This document shows positions 11,801 through 23,844 of a stretch of 64,000 nucleotides of DNA, piece after piece. This DNA comes from Saccharum officinarum (Eukaryota > Streptophyta > Magnoliopsida > Poales > Poaceae). Location of the stretch: positions 42,081,335 through 42,145,334 of the forward strand of contig CM036191.1 in the NCBI GenBank assembly GCA_020631735.1, given 5' to 3'. Made by a program: the position numbers and the translations under genes. The notes below the pieces were generated by a model. That model searched no databases, had not been told where the DNA came from, and saw only the letters and a program-made list of their open reading frames with translations. Positions within the stretch are counted from its first letter, which is position 1; each line of letters opens with the position of its first letter.

Positions 11801-12584
11801 GTGGGGAGGTGGCATGAGAATCAAATACAATATAACGAACAAAAACAAGCTACAAATAAGATCTTATATTGGTGGTTGAAACAAAAAGCCTGCATTGATA
11901 TTGTTTTGCTGACGCTGGGTCAAGCCATGACCCGGCATTGGAATATCACTTGGCAATGTTATTATATCACTGCAGGTGTGTGGTTTGAACCATCTATGAT
12001 ATTGTGTTAGTTCATACTGTTAAAAACTTTCTGTTAATGATAATTTTAAAATTATAATGGATCATATTATAATTACTGATAATTAAAAACTTTTACTAAT
12101 GATAGTTGAGGTGTCAAAATGGACTTAATTCTAATATAAATGGGCTTATCCCTTGCTTAGGTTGGTCTTATTGGATGTCCGTTTTTGCATGTGACGTCTA
12201 GGATACTCCCTCTAAGAATTTATTTGCAGATATGGGTGTTTCTTTGTTGTCTTGGTAAATACACCATCGGTCTCTAAGAATTGCTGAATATTTTTTTTGT
12301 GACATGGTGAATTTTTTACTGTCTGTTTAAATAAAACAGGTTTCGTCTCTCCTAAAATTGCATTGTATGCACCGTAAACTGGTAACAAGTGGTAGGATCA
12401 GATCACTGGATGAACACCAATTATTGGGACGAGGATACTAAAGCAGACGGAAAGGGGACAGACATGCCTGATCATGCTCAACACCCGACAAAACTGGAAA
12501 TTTGGGGTGAAAAGGACATGAGATTTCGCTATATATATGCCATGTGAGCAGGAGCTTGATAAATCTGTGCATATACAGAGAATC
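11801..12584. other. Non-coding, no gene recognised
   Basis: Mixed AT-rich sequence without a supported gene. At about 11782-11812 the second segment carries about 385 bases where this copy has only about 30, including a foldback element (45668-45824). Confidence 0.35.
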
Positions 12585-12947
12585 GGGGCCGTTTAGTTCC
12601 TTGGAATTGAATTCATTCTAATAATTATAATTTAGACATAGATTAATTAAGTTAATATAGTTGTATATGGAATATATTTGTATATTTATTGTTACGCTTA
12701 CAAGGGACATACTTATATGTTTTATTTCTATTGTAGGGAAGTGAGTTGAAGAGTTTGCCATAAGTTGGAGAGTAGAATTATAGCATATTGTTCTATAGAA
12801 TCCATTTCCATCTCCCACCATATGAATTTGAGATAGACTTATTTGTGAGCTTGAGAAAGTAATGAAATGTTAAATTCCAAACCAAATAGCCTAATTCATT
12901 AAATAGATTTCAATTTTCCTCTAAAATGACGGGTTCCAAATAGCCCC
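12585..12947. mobile_element. MITE with GGGGCC termini, copy A
   Basis: Starts GGGGCCGTTTAGTTCC and ends GGGTTCCAAATAGCCCC, which are inverted repeats of each other. Length 363 bases, AT-rich, no coding capacity. The flanks (AGAGAATC and TAAGAGAA) do not give a clean target duplication, so the superfamily (Tourist-like or hAT-like) is undecided. Matched by 46781-47138. Confidence 0.65.
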
Positions 12948-13268
12948 TAAGAGAAAATAAAGGGGTACAGAGTAGGTGCTGCCGTCGTCAAGTCATCTCC
13001 CCATTGAGATGTTGGTGAGGAAAATGACCTCCGCTCCGGCTGTCTCCGACAGAAATTAGTGGGGTCACTGCATGTCCATATGCCTGCGGTCCTTCTTTGT
13101 TTGACATCGAGCTCCACAAATTTCAGAAAATGATGACACGTTACTGCTTGCAAATAGTACCATTCCTGGCTTTTCGTGATTCCTGGGCATACACGGGAAC
13201 ACCAAACACCCTTGGAGGCACTGGGAAATGGGGAACGCCAGCCTTCGTTTTTGCCTCTACGCCCGCCG
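12948..13268. other. Right edge of duplicated segment U
   Basis: Moderately GC-rich, no recognised gene, although the matching stretch at 47139-47458 keeps longer open frames on the minus strand. Similarity between the segments stops at 13268 (GCCCGCCG), where a CACTA left terminus starts in this copy and different sequence starts in the other. Confidence 0.5.
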
Positions 13269-13340
13269 CACTACCGGAATCCGCTTCTTTGCCGAGCGCC
13301 GGAGGCTTTGCCGAGCGTTTTTTTTCGGGCGCTCGGCAAA
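13269..13340. mobile_element. CACTA left terminus
   Basis: Starts CACTACCGGAATCCGC and carries TTTGCCGAGCG and its complement CGCTCGGCAAAG, the subterminal pattern of another CACTA family. It begins exactly where similarity with the other segment (47458) ends. A matching right terminus was not found in the window. Immediately inside it lies a LINE fragment. Confidence 0.65.
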
Positions 13341-13597
13341 GTTTCCACTAAAGTAGCAGCAAATTTCTCACAATTACATCCTACCAAAATACCTCCAGCA
13401 AAGCCCCTAGCAGGTAAATAAAACCAGTCAAAAGGAATCTGACCAGTAAGCGATCTAAGATAATCTTGACAAATGGAAACCTTCTTAGTTTCAGTAATAC
13501 CTACAAAATCTTCATGAGAAGCTTTAATTCTCTCTACCAGAGCAGGAAATCTACCAGTTTTTCCTAAACCTCTTATATTCCAAAAAAGACCTATCAT
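13341..13597 (-). pseudogene. LINE ORF2, N-terminal endonuclease fragment
   Basis: Minus-strand frame starting at ATG 13597 reads MIGLFWNIRGLGKTGRF, the start of the apurinic-type endonuclease domain (exonuclease-endonuclease-phosphatase fold) of plant L1-type LINEs, and continues for about 85 residues through GRFPALVERI..VGITETKK and RGFAGGILVG before running into the CACTA terminus. Reverse transcriptase and the 3' end of the LINE are missing. Its ATG overlaps the stop of the upstream frame as ATGA (13594-13597), an arrangement fitting translational coupling of ORF1 and ORF2. Confidence 0.8.
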
Positions 13598-16242
13598 TTC
13601 CTTTTCTTTTTACATTTCTTCCTACTCGCTACTTTAGTCCAAGCTTCTTCTATTAAATCTGCTAAATCTCCATACCTATTATCATCTAGATTGTTTCTAA
13701 TAGGTGTGCTTGGGGCTTCTTCCAAGACATCTGACTCTACATTTCTATAGTTCACACTACCTTCAGTAGTGTGAGTGTCTACCAAAAGATCTAGGATAAC
13801 ATATATACCTTCAGTAGCTTTGTTTTCCCTTGAGCCTCCCTACTGCTAGAAGCTAAAGAGGATGCTTTTTCTACTCCCATGTGTTTGGTGCAATCAGCAA
13901 AACTACAACTAGCTCTAAACTCTTCAGATCTTCTAGCATTGTTATCTAAGATACTATCAATACATGTTTCCTTACTATTCTCAACATCCTCAATAGCTAT
14001 ACCAATCTTAGAACCTAAATCACTAAGATTTTTTGAGGACAAGTGACAAGAAAAGTGAGTTATACCTCTAGGAATCTATAAATCATTCTTCATTATCAGT
14101 GCTTGGGCTCTCTCTAGAATAGGAACCCCATCTTGAGGCTGTCTTTTACTCCTTCTCTCTGGTTGTATGGGACCCCACACTTTCTGCTTCTTAGCTTTGG
14201 GTGGTGGCATTTGATCTTGTGATTTAGATGAGCACTGAGATTGGTTCTCTGTCACCTTTGTCTCCTCTCCCATATTTGTCTCACTTTGAGCCTGTTCTTC
14301 TTGAAACACTTTAGTGGACTTGGGTGATGAAGGCCCTCCCATTTTATGACTTGTTCCTCCAACAGCTTGAGCTAAGCAACTGTGAGTCCATTCTTCAGGC
14401 AGGCTTAACGTTTCTTGTTCCACAAAAACTTGATCCACCACCTCACTGTCCAGTATATTAGCATCCATTCCATTGTTATACTCTTCTAGCTCCATGGCTT
14501 TCAATAAGTTGATACAATCCATCTCATCAACATCTGATAACCGACCTCTAATTTGTGGATCTTCTTCAAGGTAACAGAACAGATTCCTAACTACTTGACT
14601 TCCTCTAACAGATTCCTTGCTTCCCTTCCGAGAAGACTGTCCACCACCCTCACCTTTACTCCCTTCCATATCTTTTGTGTTGTCTACTTGTGGAGGGATA
14701 TCATCATCAGCTTTTCCAAGATCACCATCTAACAGGTCCTCTTCAGCAGGGTTTTCATCTTCCTCAGGTTTCCCACCTTTACCATCACCATCTTCTTCAG
14801 TATTAGAAACCTGTTCAACATCTTCAGTTTTGAATTTAATCAGATAGATACCATCCCCCATTTCCATTACTCTTTTCTTGGGAACTTTGGAAGGTTCTCT
14901 ACACTTGATCTTAATTCTGATCATGGCAAAAAAGCTACCAAATAAGGACTGCCAATCTACTTCCACCAGTTTACCCAGAGCTGAAGCAACCTGTCTGAGA
15001 GTAACCCAATCACACCACCTGGGCGGGATACCTCTAACTTGTACCCAAGTTTCCTTAAGTCTACTGATGGGCTCGATATTACCATTCCACACTCTCAGAG
15101 ATGCTTGTACCTCATCATTCTGAAGATAGAAGAAAGACACATTGTTGATCACTATATTATCCACCCTCTTCTCTGGGGGAAATGTGACCAGGAAACGAAA
15201 CTCATCCAGCTGCTTCAACTGCCAAGGCCACTCTTGATCAAAAAGCATCCTTAAGTTCTTGATAATATCCTCCTGACTCATCACTCCTTCCTCAATAGTG
15301 AAGACACCACAGTTATCAAAACTTGTCCACAGCTTGAATCTGTCAGGCTTCTCCTCAACATCCACATGAAAAAAGCCAAGACCCCTGTTGGAACTCCCCA
15401 TAAACTGAGCAATACTGTAAGGCTCCTTCCATCTAGGACACTTTTCAGCTAAGTGATCCTCTCTAAAGCAGATGAAACATACATTTGGCTTGGAACAGGA
15501 AGCACTGAAGTGACCAGGTTCCCCACAGTTATAGCATATTATGTTCAGAGCCTTGTCTGGCTGAGGCACTTCTCCTTCAACTCTCTCTTCTCCTCCCAGA
15601 ATAGCTTTCTGATGTGTTTCTGTCTGGCTTGGAGGGGTCTGTATCTGATTCTTCTGCTGCTGCAGTTGATTGCCCTGCCTCCCTCTGTTACCCAAAGGAG
15701 GTGCTCTGGGTCTACCTCCTTGACCCCTCTGATTCTGACCATACTGATTGGGCTGGAAATGCAGCCATGGTGGATTTGAGCTTGGACACGAAGGATTCCC
15801 GCACACCTTTGCCCCAGATATCTTCCGCGAACCTAAGCTTCACCGGTGGCCCGCTCCACTTCACCTTCTCCGACGCTGGGTAGCAATCCTCGATATCGAA
15901 CTCCCTTCTCTCCCAGAGATCCTTCCGAATCCAGACCCGGTTCCTCACTCTGTCTCCCCCATCAGGAACCCTAGGTCTCAATCGGGAGGTGGTGAATTGG
16001 GGATGAGATGGGAGAAACCAAAGCTGACCAAAGTATTCCTCTATTGCCCCTTCTTCGTCGTCTTCCTCGCGATCCTTACCATCGCACGATCGAGATTTCA
16101 ACGGACCAGGGCCTCCCACCTGCCATCTCGAGCGACTGCCGCGTGTCCCCCCGCTCCGCGAATGCCCACACGCGCGCTCCTCCGGGCTGGGGCCCCCCAC
16201 GCTTGCTACTTGTTGTGTGGTGGGTAGCCCCTCTCTCTGCAT
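13594..16242 (-). pseudogene. LINE ORF1, nucleic-acid-binding protein (disrupted)
   Basis: The main open frame runs from 15806 to 14076 on the minus strand (576 residues). Early in it lie two zinc knuckles, CYNCGEPGHFSASC and CFICFREDHLAEKC, followed by the DUF4283-like region typical of plant LINE ORF1 and a long acidic, low-complexity C-terminal part. Upstream, 16242-15712 carries the likely N-terminal part in another frame (EFDIEDCYPASEKVKWSGPP), and downstream 14042-13791 and 13785-13594 carry C-terminal pieces, so at least two frameshifts and one stop interrupt it. ORF1 proteins bind the LINE RNA and chaperone target-primed reverse transcription. The LINE keeps its 5' part and lacks its 3' part, the reverse of usual LINE truncation. 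Confidence 0.8.
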
Positions 16243-16250
16243 GGACTCGT

Positions 16251-16758
16251 CGGCGGTGCCTGAGTCGCCTCTCTTGCTGCGGCCGATGCCCAGGACTTCA
16301 CCCCCATCTTCCAGTTTTATTGCTCTAAGAATCTTTTACATTTGTTATGCTTCTAGTTACCACTTTTATTCATATGATTCTAGCACAATCTAGTTGTGAA
16401 CTCTGATTCTTCTTTGCACAGTTAGACTCTGTCATCGTATTTTGAAATCAATGTGGTTGTCCTTTCTTAGAAATTCTGACTTATTGGTAAATGATTCTAA
16501 TCCTTCATGGTGTACATGTACCAGGTAATGGCTGGATGTACATCGACTATGGCCTCAGCCACTACCTACAACAAGTTCATCTGTGATATCTTCGCCAATG
16601 GCCCATTGCTTACTGTCTCCACCTTGTGTGTCCGTTGGAGTAGATTCAGCAACAAGGCCAGCATTTCCACTCTGTCCGCGATGCAGCTCTACTGTGCGAT
16701 CGACATCAATGGCCAATTGGCCATGCCTACACTGATATTGTTCTTGTGTATTTGATCA
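16251..16758. other. Non-coding flank left of complete CACTA
   Basis: No recognised gene. A frame at 16507-16755 is open but resembles nothing I know. The sequence resumes at 21083 after the CACTA insertion, so 16251-16758 plus 21083 onward were contiguous before that insertion. Confidence 0.4.
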
Positions 16759-16979
16759 CACTACGCCAAATTCTTACCGTAGGAACGGGGCATTTTTACG
16801 GTAGGGGCGGCTGGAGTTGGGGGCGCCCCTACAGTGGGCGTCCTCGGGCCCCAGCAGCCCAGCCGCCCCTACAGATGGCACTGTAGGGGCGGCCGGTAAC
16901 TTGAGCCGCCCCTACAGTTGGGGCTGATCTGTAGGGGCGGCTCAATCACCAGCCGCCCCTGCAGTGCCTATTTGTCGTT

Positions 16980-19430
16980 TTTTAAAATTTCAAATTTGAA
17001 ATGTTCAAATTTTGTTAAATTATAAGATGACTAAAATAAAAGTTGTAGATATTAATGAGTTGAACAACTTTGGTATTCATCACTTTTTATGTTGAAATCA
17101 TTTTGGGTCTCAAAATTTGGTTCGGACTTGTCATTTTTTAAAATTTCAAATTTGAAATGTTCAAATTTAGTCAAATGACGAGATAACCAAAATAAAAGTT
17201 GTAGATCTTTATGAGTTGAACAACTTTTGTATTCATCACTTTTACATCTGAAATCATTTAGGGTTTGAAAATTTTGTTTGAACTTGTTAAATTTCAAATT
17301 TCAAAATTTAAAATGTGTAAAACATTGTCACATCCAAGTTTGATCAAACTTAAATGCTGAAGCAAGATTTTAGAAATTTTTAGGAAAAAAAATCATCACA
17401 TTTAGAGTTAGTATGAGTGAGAACAACTAGTTACAAAGTTTACCCACATATTAAAAAGAGAAATCACACTGTTTTAGATGATCCTTACATGATTATAGTG
17501 AACAGTGTGATTTCTTTTTTTAATCTGCGGATCAACTTTGTAACTTGTTTTTCTTCCTCATACTAACTTCAAATCTGATGATTGTTTTTCCTAAAAATTT
17601 CTAAAATCATTCTCTATCAATTTAATATTTTGGTTTTGTCAATATATACATAAGAAAAGTTTGAGCAATTTAAATTTTGAATTTCAAAAAAATGCAACTT
17701 CAGACAAGATTTTGGTACCCCAAGTGATTTCAGCTGAAAAAGTGATAAATACCAAAGTTGAATAACTCATCAAGATCTACAACTTTTGTATTGGTCATTT
17801 CTTCATATGACAAAGTGGTAACGACATTGTTTACAAATGTGACACATGTCTCATAAGATTTTATAGACTGTATGAGACATGTGTAAGATTAGTGAACAAT
17901 GCGTGCTAAGAATTTGTCAAATGAAGAAATAAACAAAATAAAAGTTGTAGATATTCATGAGTTGAACAACTTTGGTATTCATCACTTTTTATGTTGAAAT
18001 CAATTTGGGTCTCAAATTTTGGTTCGAACTTGTCGTTTTTCAAAATTTTAAATTTGAAAGGTTCAAATTTTGTCAATTGGCAAGATGACTAAAATAAAAG
18101 TTGTAGATATTAATAAGTTGAACAACTTTGGTATTCATCACTTTTTATGTTGAAATCATTTTGGGTCACAAAATTTGGTTCGGACTTGTCATTTTTTAAA
18201 ATTTCAAATTTGAAATGTTCAAATTTAGTCAAATGACAAGATAACAAAAATAAAAGTTGTAGATCTTTATGAGTTGAACAACTTTTGTATTCATCACTTT
18301 TACATCTAAAATCATTTAGGGTTTGAAAATTTGGTTTGAACTTGTTAAATTTCAAATTTCAAAATTTAAAATGTGTAAAACATTGTCACATCCAAGTTTG
18401 ATCGAACTTAAATGCTGAAGCAAGATTTTAGAAATTTTTAGGAAAAAAAACCATCACATTTAGAGTTAGTATGAGGGAGAACAACTAGTTACAAAGTTTA
18501 TCCACAGATTAAAAAGAGAAATCACACTGTTCTAGATGATCCTTACATGATCATAGTGAATAGTGTGATTTCTTTTTTAATCTGCGGATCAACTTTGTAA
18601 CTAGTTTTTCTTTCTCATACTAACTCCAAATCTGATGATTGTTTTTCCTAAAAATTTCTAAAATCATTCTCTATCAATTTAATTTTTTGGTTTTGTCAAT
18701 ATATACATATAAAAAGTTTGAGCAATTTAAATTTTGAATTTAAAAAAAATGCAACTTCAGACAAGATTTTGGTACCCCAAATGATTTCAGCTGAAAAAGT
18801 GATAAATACCAAAGTTGAATAACTCATCAAGATCTACAACTTTTGTATTGGTCATTTCTTCATATGACAAAGTGGTAACGACATTGTTTACAAATGTGAC
18901 ACATGTCTCATAAGGTTTTATAGACTGTATGAGACATGTGTAAGATTAGTGAACAATGTGTGTTAAGAATTTGTCAAATGAAGAAATAACCAAAATAAAA
19001 GTTGTAGATTATCATGAGTTGAACAACTTTGGTATTCATCACTTTTTATGTTGAAATCAATTTGGGTCTCAAATTTTGGTTCGAACTTGTCGTTTTTCAA
19101 AATTTCAAATTTGAAAGGTTCAAATTTTGTCAAATGGCAAGATGACTAAAATAAAAGTTGTAGATATTAATGAGTTGAACAACTTTGGTATTCATCACTT
19201 TTCATGTTGAAATCATTTTAGGTCTCAAATTTTGGTTCGAACTTATCATTTTTTAAAATTTCAAATTTTAAATGTTCAAATTTTGTCAAATTATAAGATG
19301 ACCAAAATAAAAGTTGTAGATCTTCATGACCTCTACAACTTTGATGTTTACCAATTTTTCATGACCTCTATAATTATAAAATTTTGTACTGTATTATTTA
19401 TTATTTACATATGAATAATTTATTTTGATT
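16980..19430. repeat. ~1058-base tandem repeats with long internal foldbacks
   Basis: The phrase AGATGACTAAAATAAAAG recurs at about 17025, 18083 and 19140, giving a period of about 1058 bases and just over two units. Each unit is itself an imperfect palindrome: arms centred at about 17487 and about 18545 pair over roughly 300 bases (for example AAATCACACTGTT with AACAGTGTGATTT, and further out GTTGTAGATCTT with AAGATCTACAAC). The frames at 17052-17297 and 18110-18355 are by-products of the repeat and not genes. Confidence 0.8.
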
Positions 19431-19923
19431 TATAATTTTAAAAAAATATTCAACTGTAGGGGCGACTTCTAACCTCTCAGCCGCCCCTATAGCGTGACCG
19501 TCGCTGTAGACCCCAAAAAGATGAAATCCGCTTAATCGTTGGACTCACGTCCGTCGGCCCCTCCCCCCTCGACTCGCCCACGCTCCTTCCTCTCCTTCCC
19601 TCTCCTCTCCTGTGCTAGGGTTAGCCGTCGCAATTGCCAAGTGAGGACATGTTTGGTTTCAAGCAGGAGCATTGGGACATGTTTCGTTAGAATTCAAAGC
19701 AGTTAGGTATGAATCAGTTTAATTAACCCTCATAGGAATCAGATAATTTTCTGTCCTAGTTGGGATGATGTGTATGAGTGTATGACTTGTGCTTATGCCA
19801 AAATTTAACTGATATAAAGTCTCAGTACCTTCAGTTACATTGACATCATGGAATACTTGCACTAAAATGGCGAATTTGCAAAGGGAGTCTAATGATGGCT
19901 TTTTGCTTGCTGCTAGTGTGCAG

Positions 19924-20000
19924 GATGCGAGCGGCAAAGATGTTGACCTCAGCACCTACAAGGGGAAGCTTCTTCTCATCGTTAACGTCGCATCACAGTG
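19924..20000 (+). pseudogene. Captured glutathione peroxidase exon
   Basis: This 77-base exon reads [25 protein letters not shown], the conserved N-terminal core of plant glutathione peroxidases (thioredoxin fold) just before the catalytic Cys. It is bounded by an intact acceptor (TGTGCAG at 19917-19923) and donor (TG|GTACG at 20001). Upstream 19560-19640 resembles a pyrimidine-rich 5' leader. Later exons, including the catalytic residues beyond the first Cys, were not found before the right subterminal repeats. Because splice sites are kept, the fragment was acquired as genomic DNA and not from mRNA. The full enzyme reduces lipid and hydrogen peroxides; this fragment cannot. Confidence 0.8.
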
Positions 20001-21082
20001 GTACGAAAATCATCTGCAGAACCTCATGTCTTCCTAACCTTGTTACTATTTGTCATTTTAGTAATGCATAGGAGTAGGATATATACTGCTAAGTCAGATA
20101 ACTGTATCATTAATTTCACTGAACTTATATAGAACTCACTGGAAGCATCCCAAGTTAACTGTCAAAACTCTGTTGTCATTTTATTGCTTATGTTCTTCCA
20201 AGCTTTCCCTTGTAAGCAGGGATCATATAAGCATATAACCAGCATTTATTACTGTAGTGCTAGATAGGCCAAGGACAGTTTCTTGCATACTTCTATATTA
20301 TTTATTAGTTACCATCACCCTGTCTAAAATAGAGGTCTCCATCTTCATGAGTTTACGGTTCAAGTGCCAAGTGCTTCTGTTGCTATTTATCTTTGTCAGC
20401 TGAACTGAACTTGTAATTTTACAAGTTGAGTGAATGAAATAATGATACATTTTCAATCAATAGAGATCATAATCTAACCACTTGTATGTATTTTCTTTAT
20501 GTAGGTATAATGACTTGTCATCTGTGAACTGAGAAGTATGTGCAGACTATTCATAGGAAGCATTGTCTTGAAGTTAGTTTCCTTCCCTTCTAGAAGATTA
20601 TTAGTTACATGCTTGCTTCTTATCTTCTTAGTTCAAGTAGCAAGTAGGTTTACTTGCAGTATGTTGGAGGGACATGTAATGGCTTTTGATACTACTTCAT
20701 GTATATGAATTTGAATTAAATATATATATGTGGTCAGATTTGAATTTGAATTATTTATTTTTTTTGCTGAAAAATCCACTGTAGGGGCGGTTCTTGATTG
20801 AACCGCCCTTACAAATACACACAGCAGGGGCGGCTGGGGATACAACCGCCCTTACAGAAGTCCGCTACAGGGGCGGCTGAAAACACCAGCCGCCCCTACA
20901 GAGGGCGCTGTAGGGGCGGCTGAAAACACCAGCCGCCCCTACAGAGGGCACTGCAGGAGCGGTCAGGAAACCGCCCCTACAGAGGCACCCTCTGTAGGAA
21001 CACCTTGGGAAGGGCGGCTGGCGCAGCCGCCCCTACAGAGGCTCTAGAGCCGCCCCTACAGTTAATTTCTGTTGTAGTGTCA

Positions 21083-23844
21083 TGCTCTCTGTATCTCTGT
21101 AGGCCCACTTGGCTTCCTCAAGGTTTCAATTTACTATGCTCTTTAGACATTCAGTAGAACTTGATCATGCCGAGCTGCTGGCTTTCTAGTTTTTATCAGG
21201 TCACATACATACAATTAAGTCTGCAGTATATACTATGCTTTGCAAAATCAATGGAGGCACACTCAGGTGCTGTCACCGTCGATTTATGTGTCTTGTAGTT
21301 TCTGATGCTTCGTAACTACATGCGCAACAAGGACTTTTCATGTTCTTGAGGTTGGAGAAGCGACTACATGCGCCGCGACGACGTCACGCCGGACCTCGTC
21401 ACGCACGGCTGCTTCGTCCGGAACCTAACGTTCGTGGCTTAACTGCAAGTCTGCAACGCTGAGCTCGTCGTGCCCACGGAAGCCATTGTGTTCGAGTCGT
21501 TTGGCAAGGCCCGTCACGGCCTGTGGGGGTGCGGCCCGTGCGACAACTTGGGCTTATATGAGTTGAGTCAGCCTAGCCAGTCCTGGGCCAAAAAGAACAG
21601 TGTACGGCTTGAAGGATCGAATTGCATTGTGCCGATCCACTAATAACATACTACAACCCTGTTCCTTTTTCTGTTTCAGCGCATTTATTTCTGCAGTTGT
21701 GCCACAAACAACAGATTTCTTGCTTTGGACCACCACCTGGCTGGCGTTTTTAAAACTAGCGAGAAATTGATCGAGTGTAAAGAGCAACTTACTAACCTCG
21801 GTGCTCGCTATCTAAGTCCAACGGAGCAAAACAGCACCAGCAGTTCAACTCCCGGCTTGTGCATGCTACCAGAGAGGAAAACAGCAGCAGCTGCTCAACT
21901 GAGAAAATGCTGTCAACGCTAAGTTCTAGTATAGTACTTTTAATCTGCAATGTGAGTTTGCTTTGAACCATTGAAGAAAAAGAACAGTAATCTATGTGAG
22001 TGTGTTAATCGCCAAATTTTCAACCAACTTTCTCCCAAAAATTTCGGACTTTTCAGATAAACTTTGGTTACAAAGACGGATCATTGTTCGAATCAGGTCA
22101 AATTATTTTTTCAGTGAAAAAACACCGAAAATCATGAAATTCGTTAATATCGCTGTGGTCTAATTTTTTATAAGTAACCATGAACCTGGGCTGAATGGCT
22201 GAACCTAACAGAAAGTTGAACCCTCAGACCATCAGACTACGTGACAACTTGGTATATGGTAATAAAAAACTAATTCGGTATGCCCCTAATTTATGTCTTT
22301 ATCATCATAAAAAATCTAGTGGTTGTTCTGTCGGTTTCCAAGAAATAAACTTCATTTGTTTCCCTCGATGACTGACCTCGCAGTCTAAGGTCTATACCTA
22401 ATCTGCATCTAACCAAGATGCTTCACAATTTGATAGCAGCAAATTGAATTTGAGTATTGTTACACAATTTGTCCAGTTCACTGAAGATGCCAACTAACAG
22501 ACACAAAGTCAGGCATGCCTGAATTTGATACTCGAAGGAGGCAGGCAGAACAAAAGCATAAGAGTAACTTTTCTCTAGCAAGATTCGCAATGCCGCTTCA
22601 TGGTCACAAGTAGCCGTTTGGATGTACGTGCGTGACATTATTATCTCCCTCGTTTCTTCTGGATACTCTCCTATATTTCAGCCTTTGTACAGAACATGTA
22701 GCTCAAATAAAGCTATTTTTTGGTCCGATTTTCTCAGTCCAGTATATTCACCGGTGAATCCATATATAGCTCAAAGATTCCGAATGCATAAGATTGCGGA
22801 CATGTCGTCTGCCATCAATTAGGAACACGGCGTATATCATCTCAACCAAAAAGAATCATATTTGTGACTAAATCAGTCATTGTTCCTGCGTGTCATACCA
22901 CAGCATAGAAAATTTTGAACAATGTTAATGCTTTCGCAACATGATGCCGACATCCTGCTGCTTCTTGTTTAAGAGCAAATTGCTTTTGGTTTATAATGAT
23001 GGAATATTTCTATGGGCTCCAAAATGATATATTATATTATCATTGGTAACAAGCTGTGAGTGGTTTATGAAGGACGCATGCAGCAGATATGTATGTTATG
23101 TATAATCAATTGATTAGTAATAGATAATAGCTGGTAGTTAGTGGAAGGTTAGGGAATAGACAAAATATTACGTACGTCTGATGGATCCCGGGTCTCATAG
23201 TTCAAACAATATATATTATGTCATAGAAAGGGATGCAACAAGAACTTATATAACTTGAGTTTAGATTTCAACTAAATATATATTGGTCTACGAAGAATAT
23301 AAATTTTAGAAATTCTAATTAGTGGTCCGTAATGGACCCTCCATGTTAATCCTCATGAGGCCTGCTAGAAAAATAGATAAATCTTGAAATTATTCTATAC
23401 CAAGGCCTAGACCTAGAGCTTAAAAAGTGATCTAAAAAACTATGAATCAAAAATGACAAAGTAAATATACAAATTAACTAGAGTTAATGGGAACCAGGTA
23501 AGATGGGCAAAAAATCAGTCTAAATTGATTTCAAAAATAAAAAATATCAAACATCATGTCTCTAGTTCTATATCTAGATCTACATGACAGTAAAAATTAG
23601 TGAAAGAAATGTATTAGTAAAATTTAAAATGATTTTAGGGATGGCACAAACTCACCTCTCAAGCCCAACTCCTTCAAACGTTCAAAGGGCAAAACCTTCC
23701 CCTCTTTTTTTTTGCAAATCTCTCGCCTCCAGGTAAGCTCAACAATGACATGAACAGCTATAGTCGTGCATGATTAGCTACAGCACGAGGAGGAGGAAGA
23801 GTACTTGTAGGGGGTTATTTTTAGCACCAGTCAACCACAACCCC
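21083..23844. other. Region without recognised genes
   Basis: AT-rich, no complete gene. A GC-rich patch at 21350-21540 reads (plus strand) RRDDVTPDLVTHGCFVRNLT and on through a stop to VVPTEAIVFESFGKARHGLW, which looks like decayed exon sequence, but I do not recognise the family. The rest holds short random frames only. Confidence 0.35.

Larger units (their letters stand above)
16759..21079. mobile_element. Complete CACTA element carrying a captured gene fragment
   Basis: Starts CACTACGCCAAATT at 16759 and ends TTCTGTTGTAGTG at 21079; the termini are imperfect inverted repeats. It is flanked by the 3-base duplication TCA (16756-16758 and 21080-21082). Subterminal regions (about 16795-16970 and 20780-21060) are packed with GTAGGGGCGGCT and its complement AGCCGCCCCTAC. 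Between them lie large AT-rich tandem repeats (16980-19430) and a 1-kb stretch with a glutathione peroxidase exon. No transposase was seen, so the element is non-autonomous (a Pack-CACTA-like element). Length 4321 bases. Confidence 0.92.

Noticed and set aside
17052..18355. Two paralogous small proteins (17052-17297 and 18110-18355, minus)
   Set aside because: They are the same phase of an AT-rich non-coding tandem repeat and overlap a palindrome; no start context or protein family.
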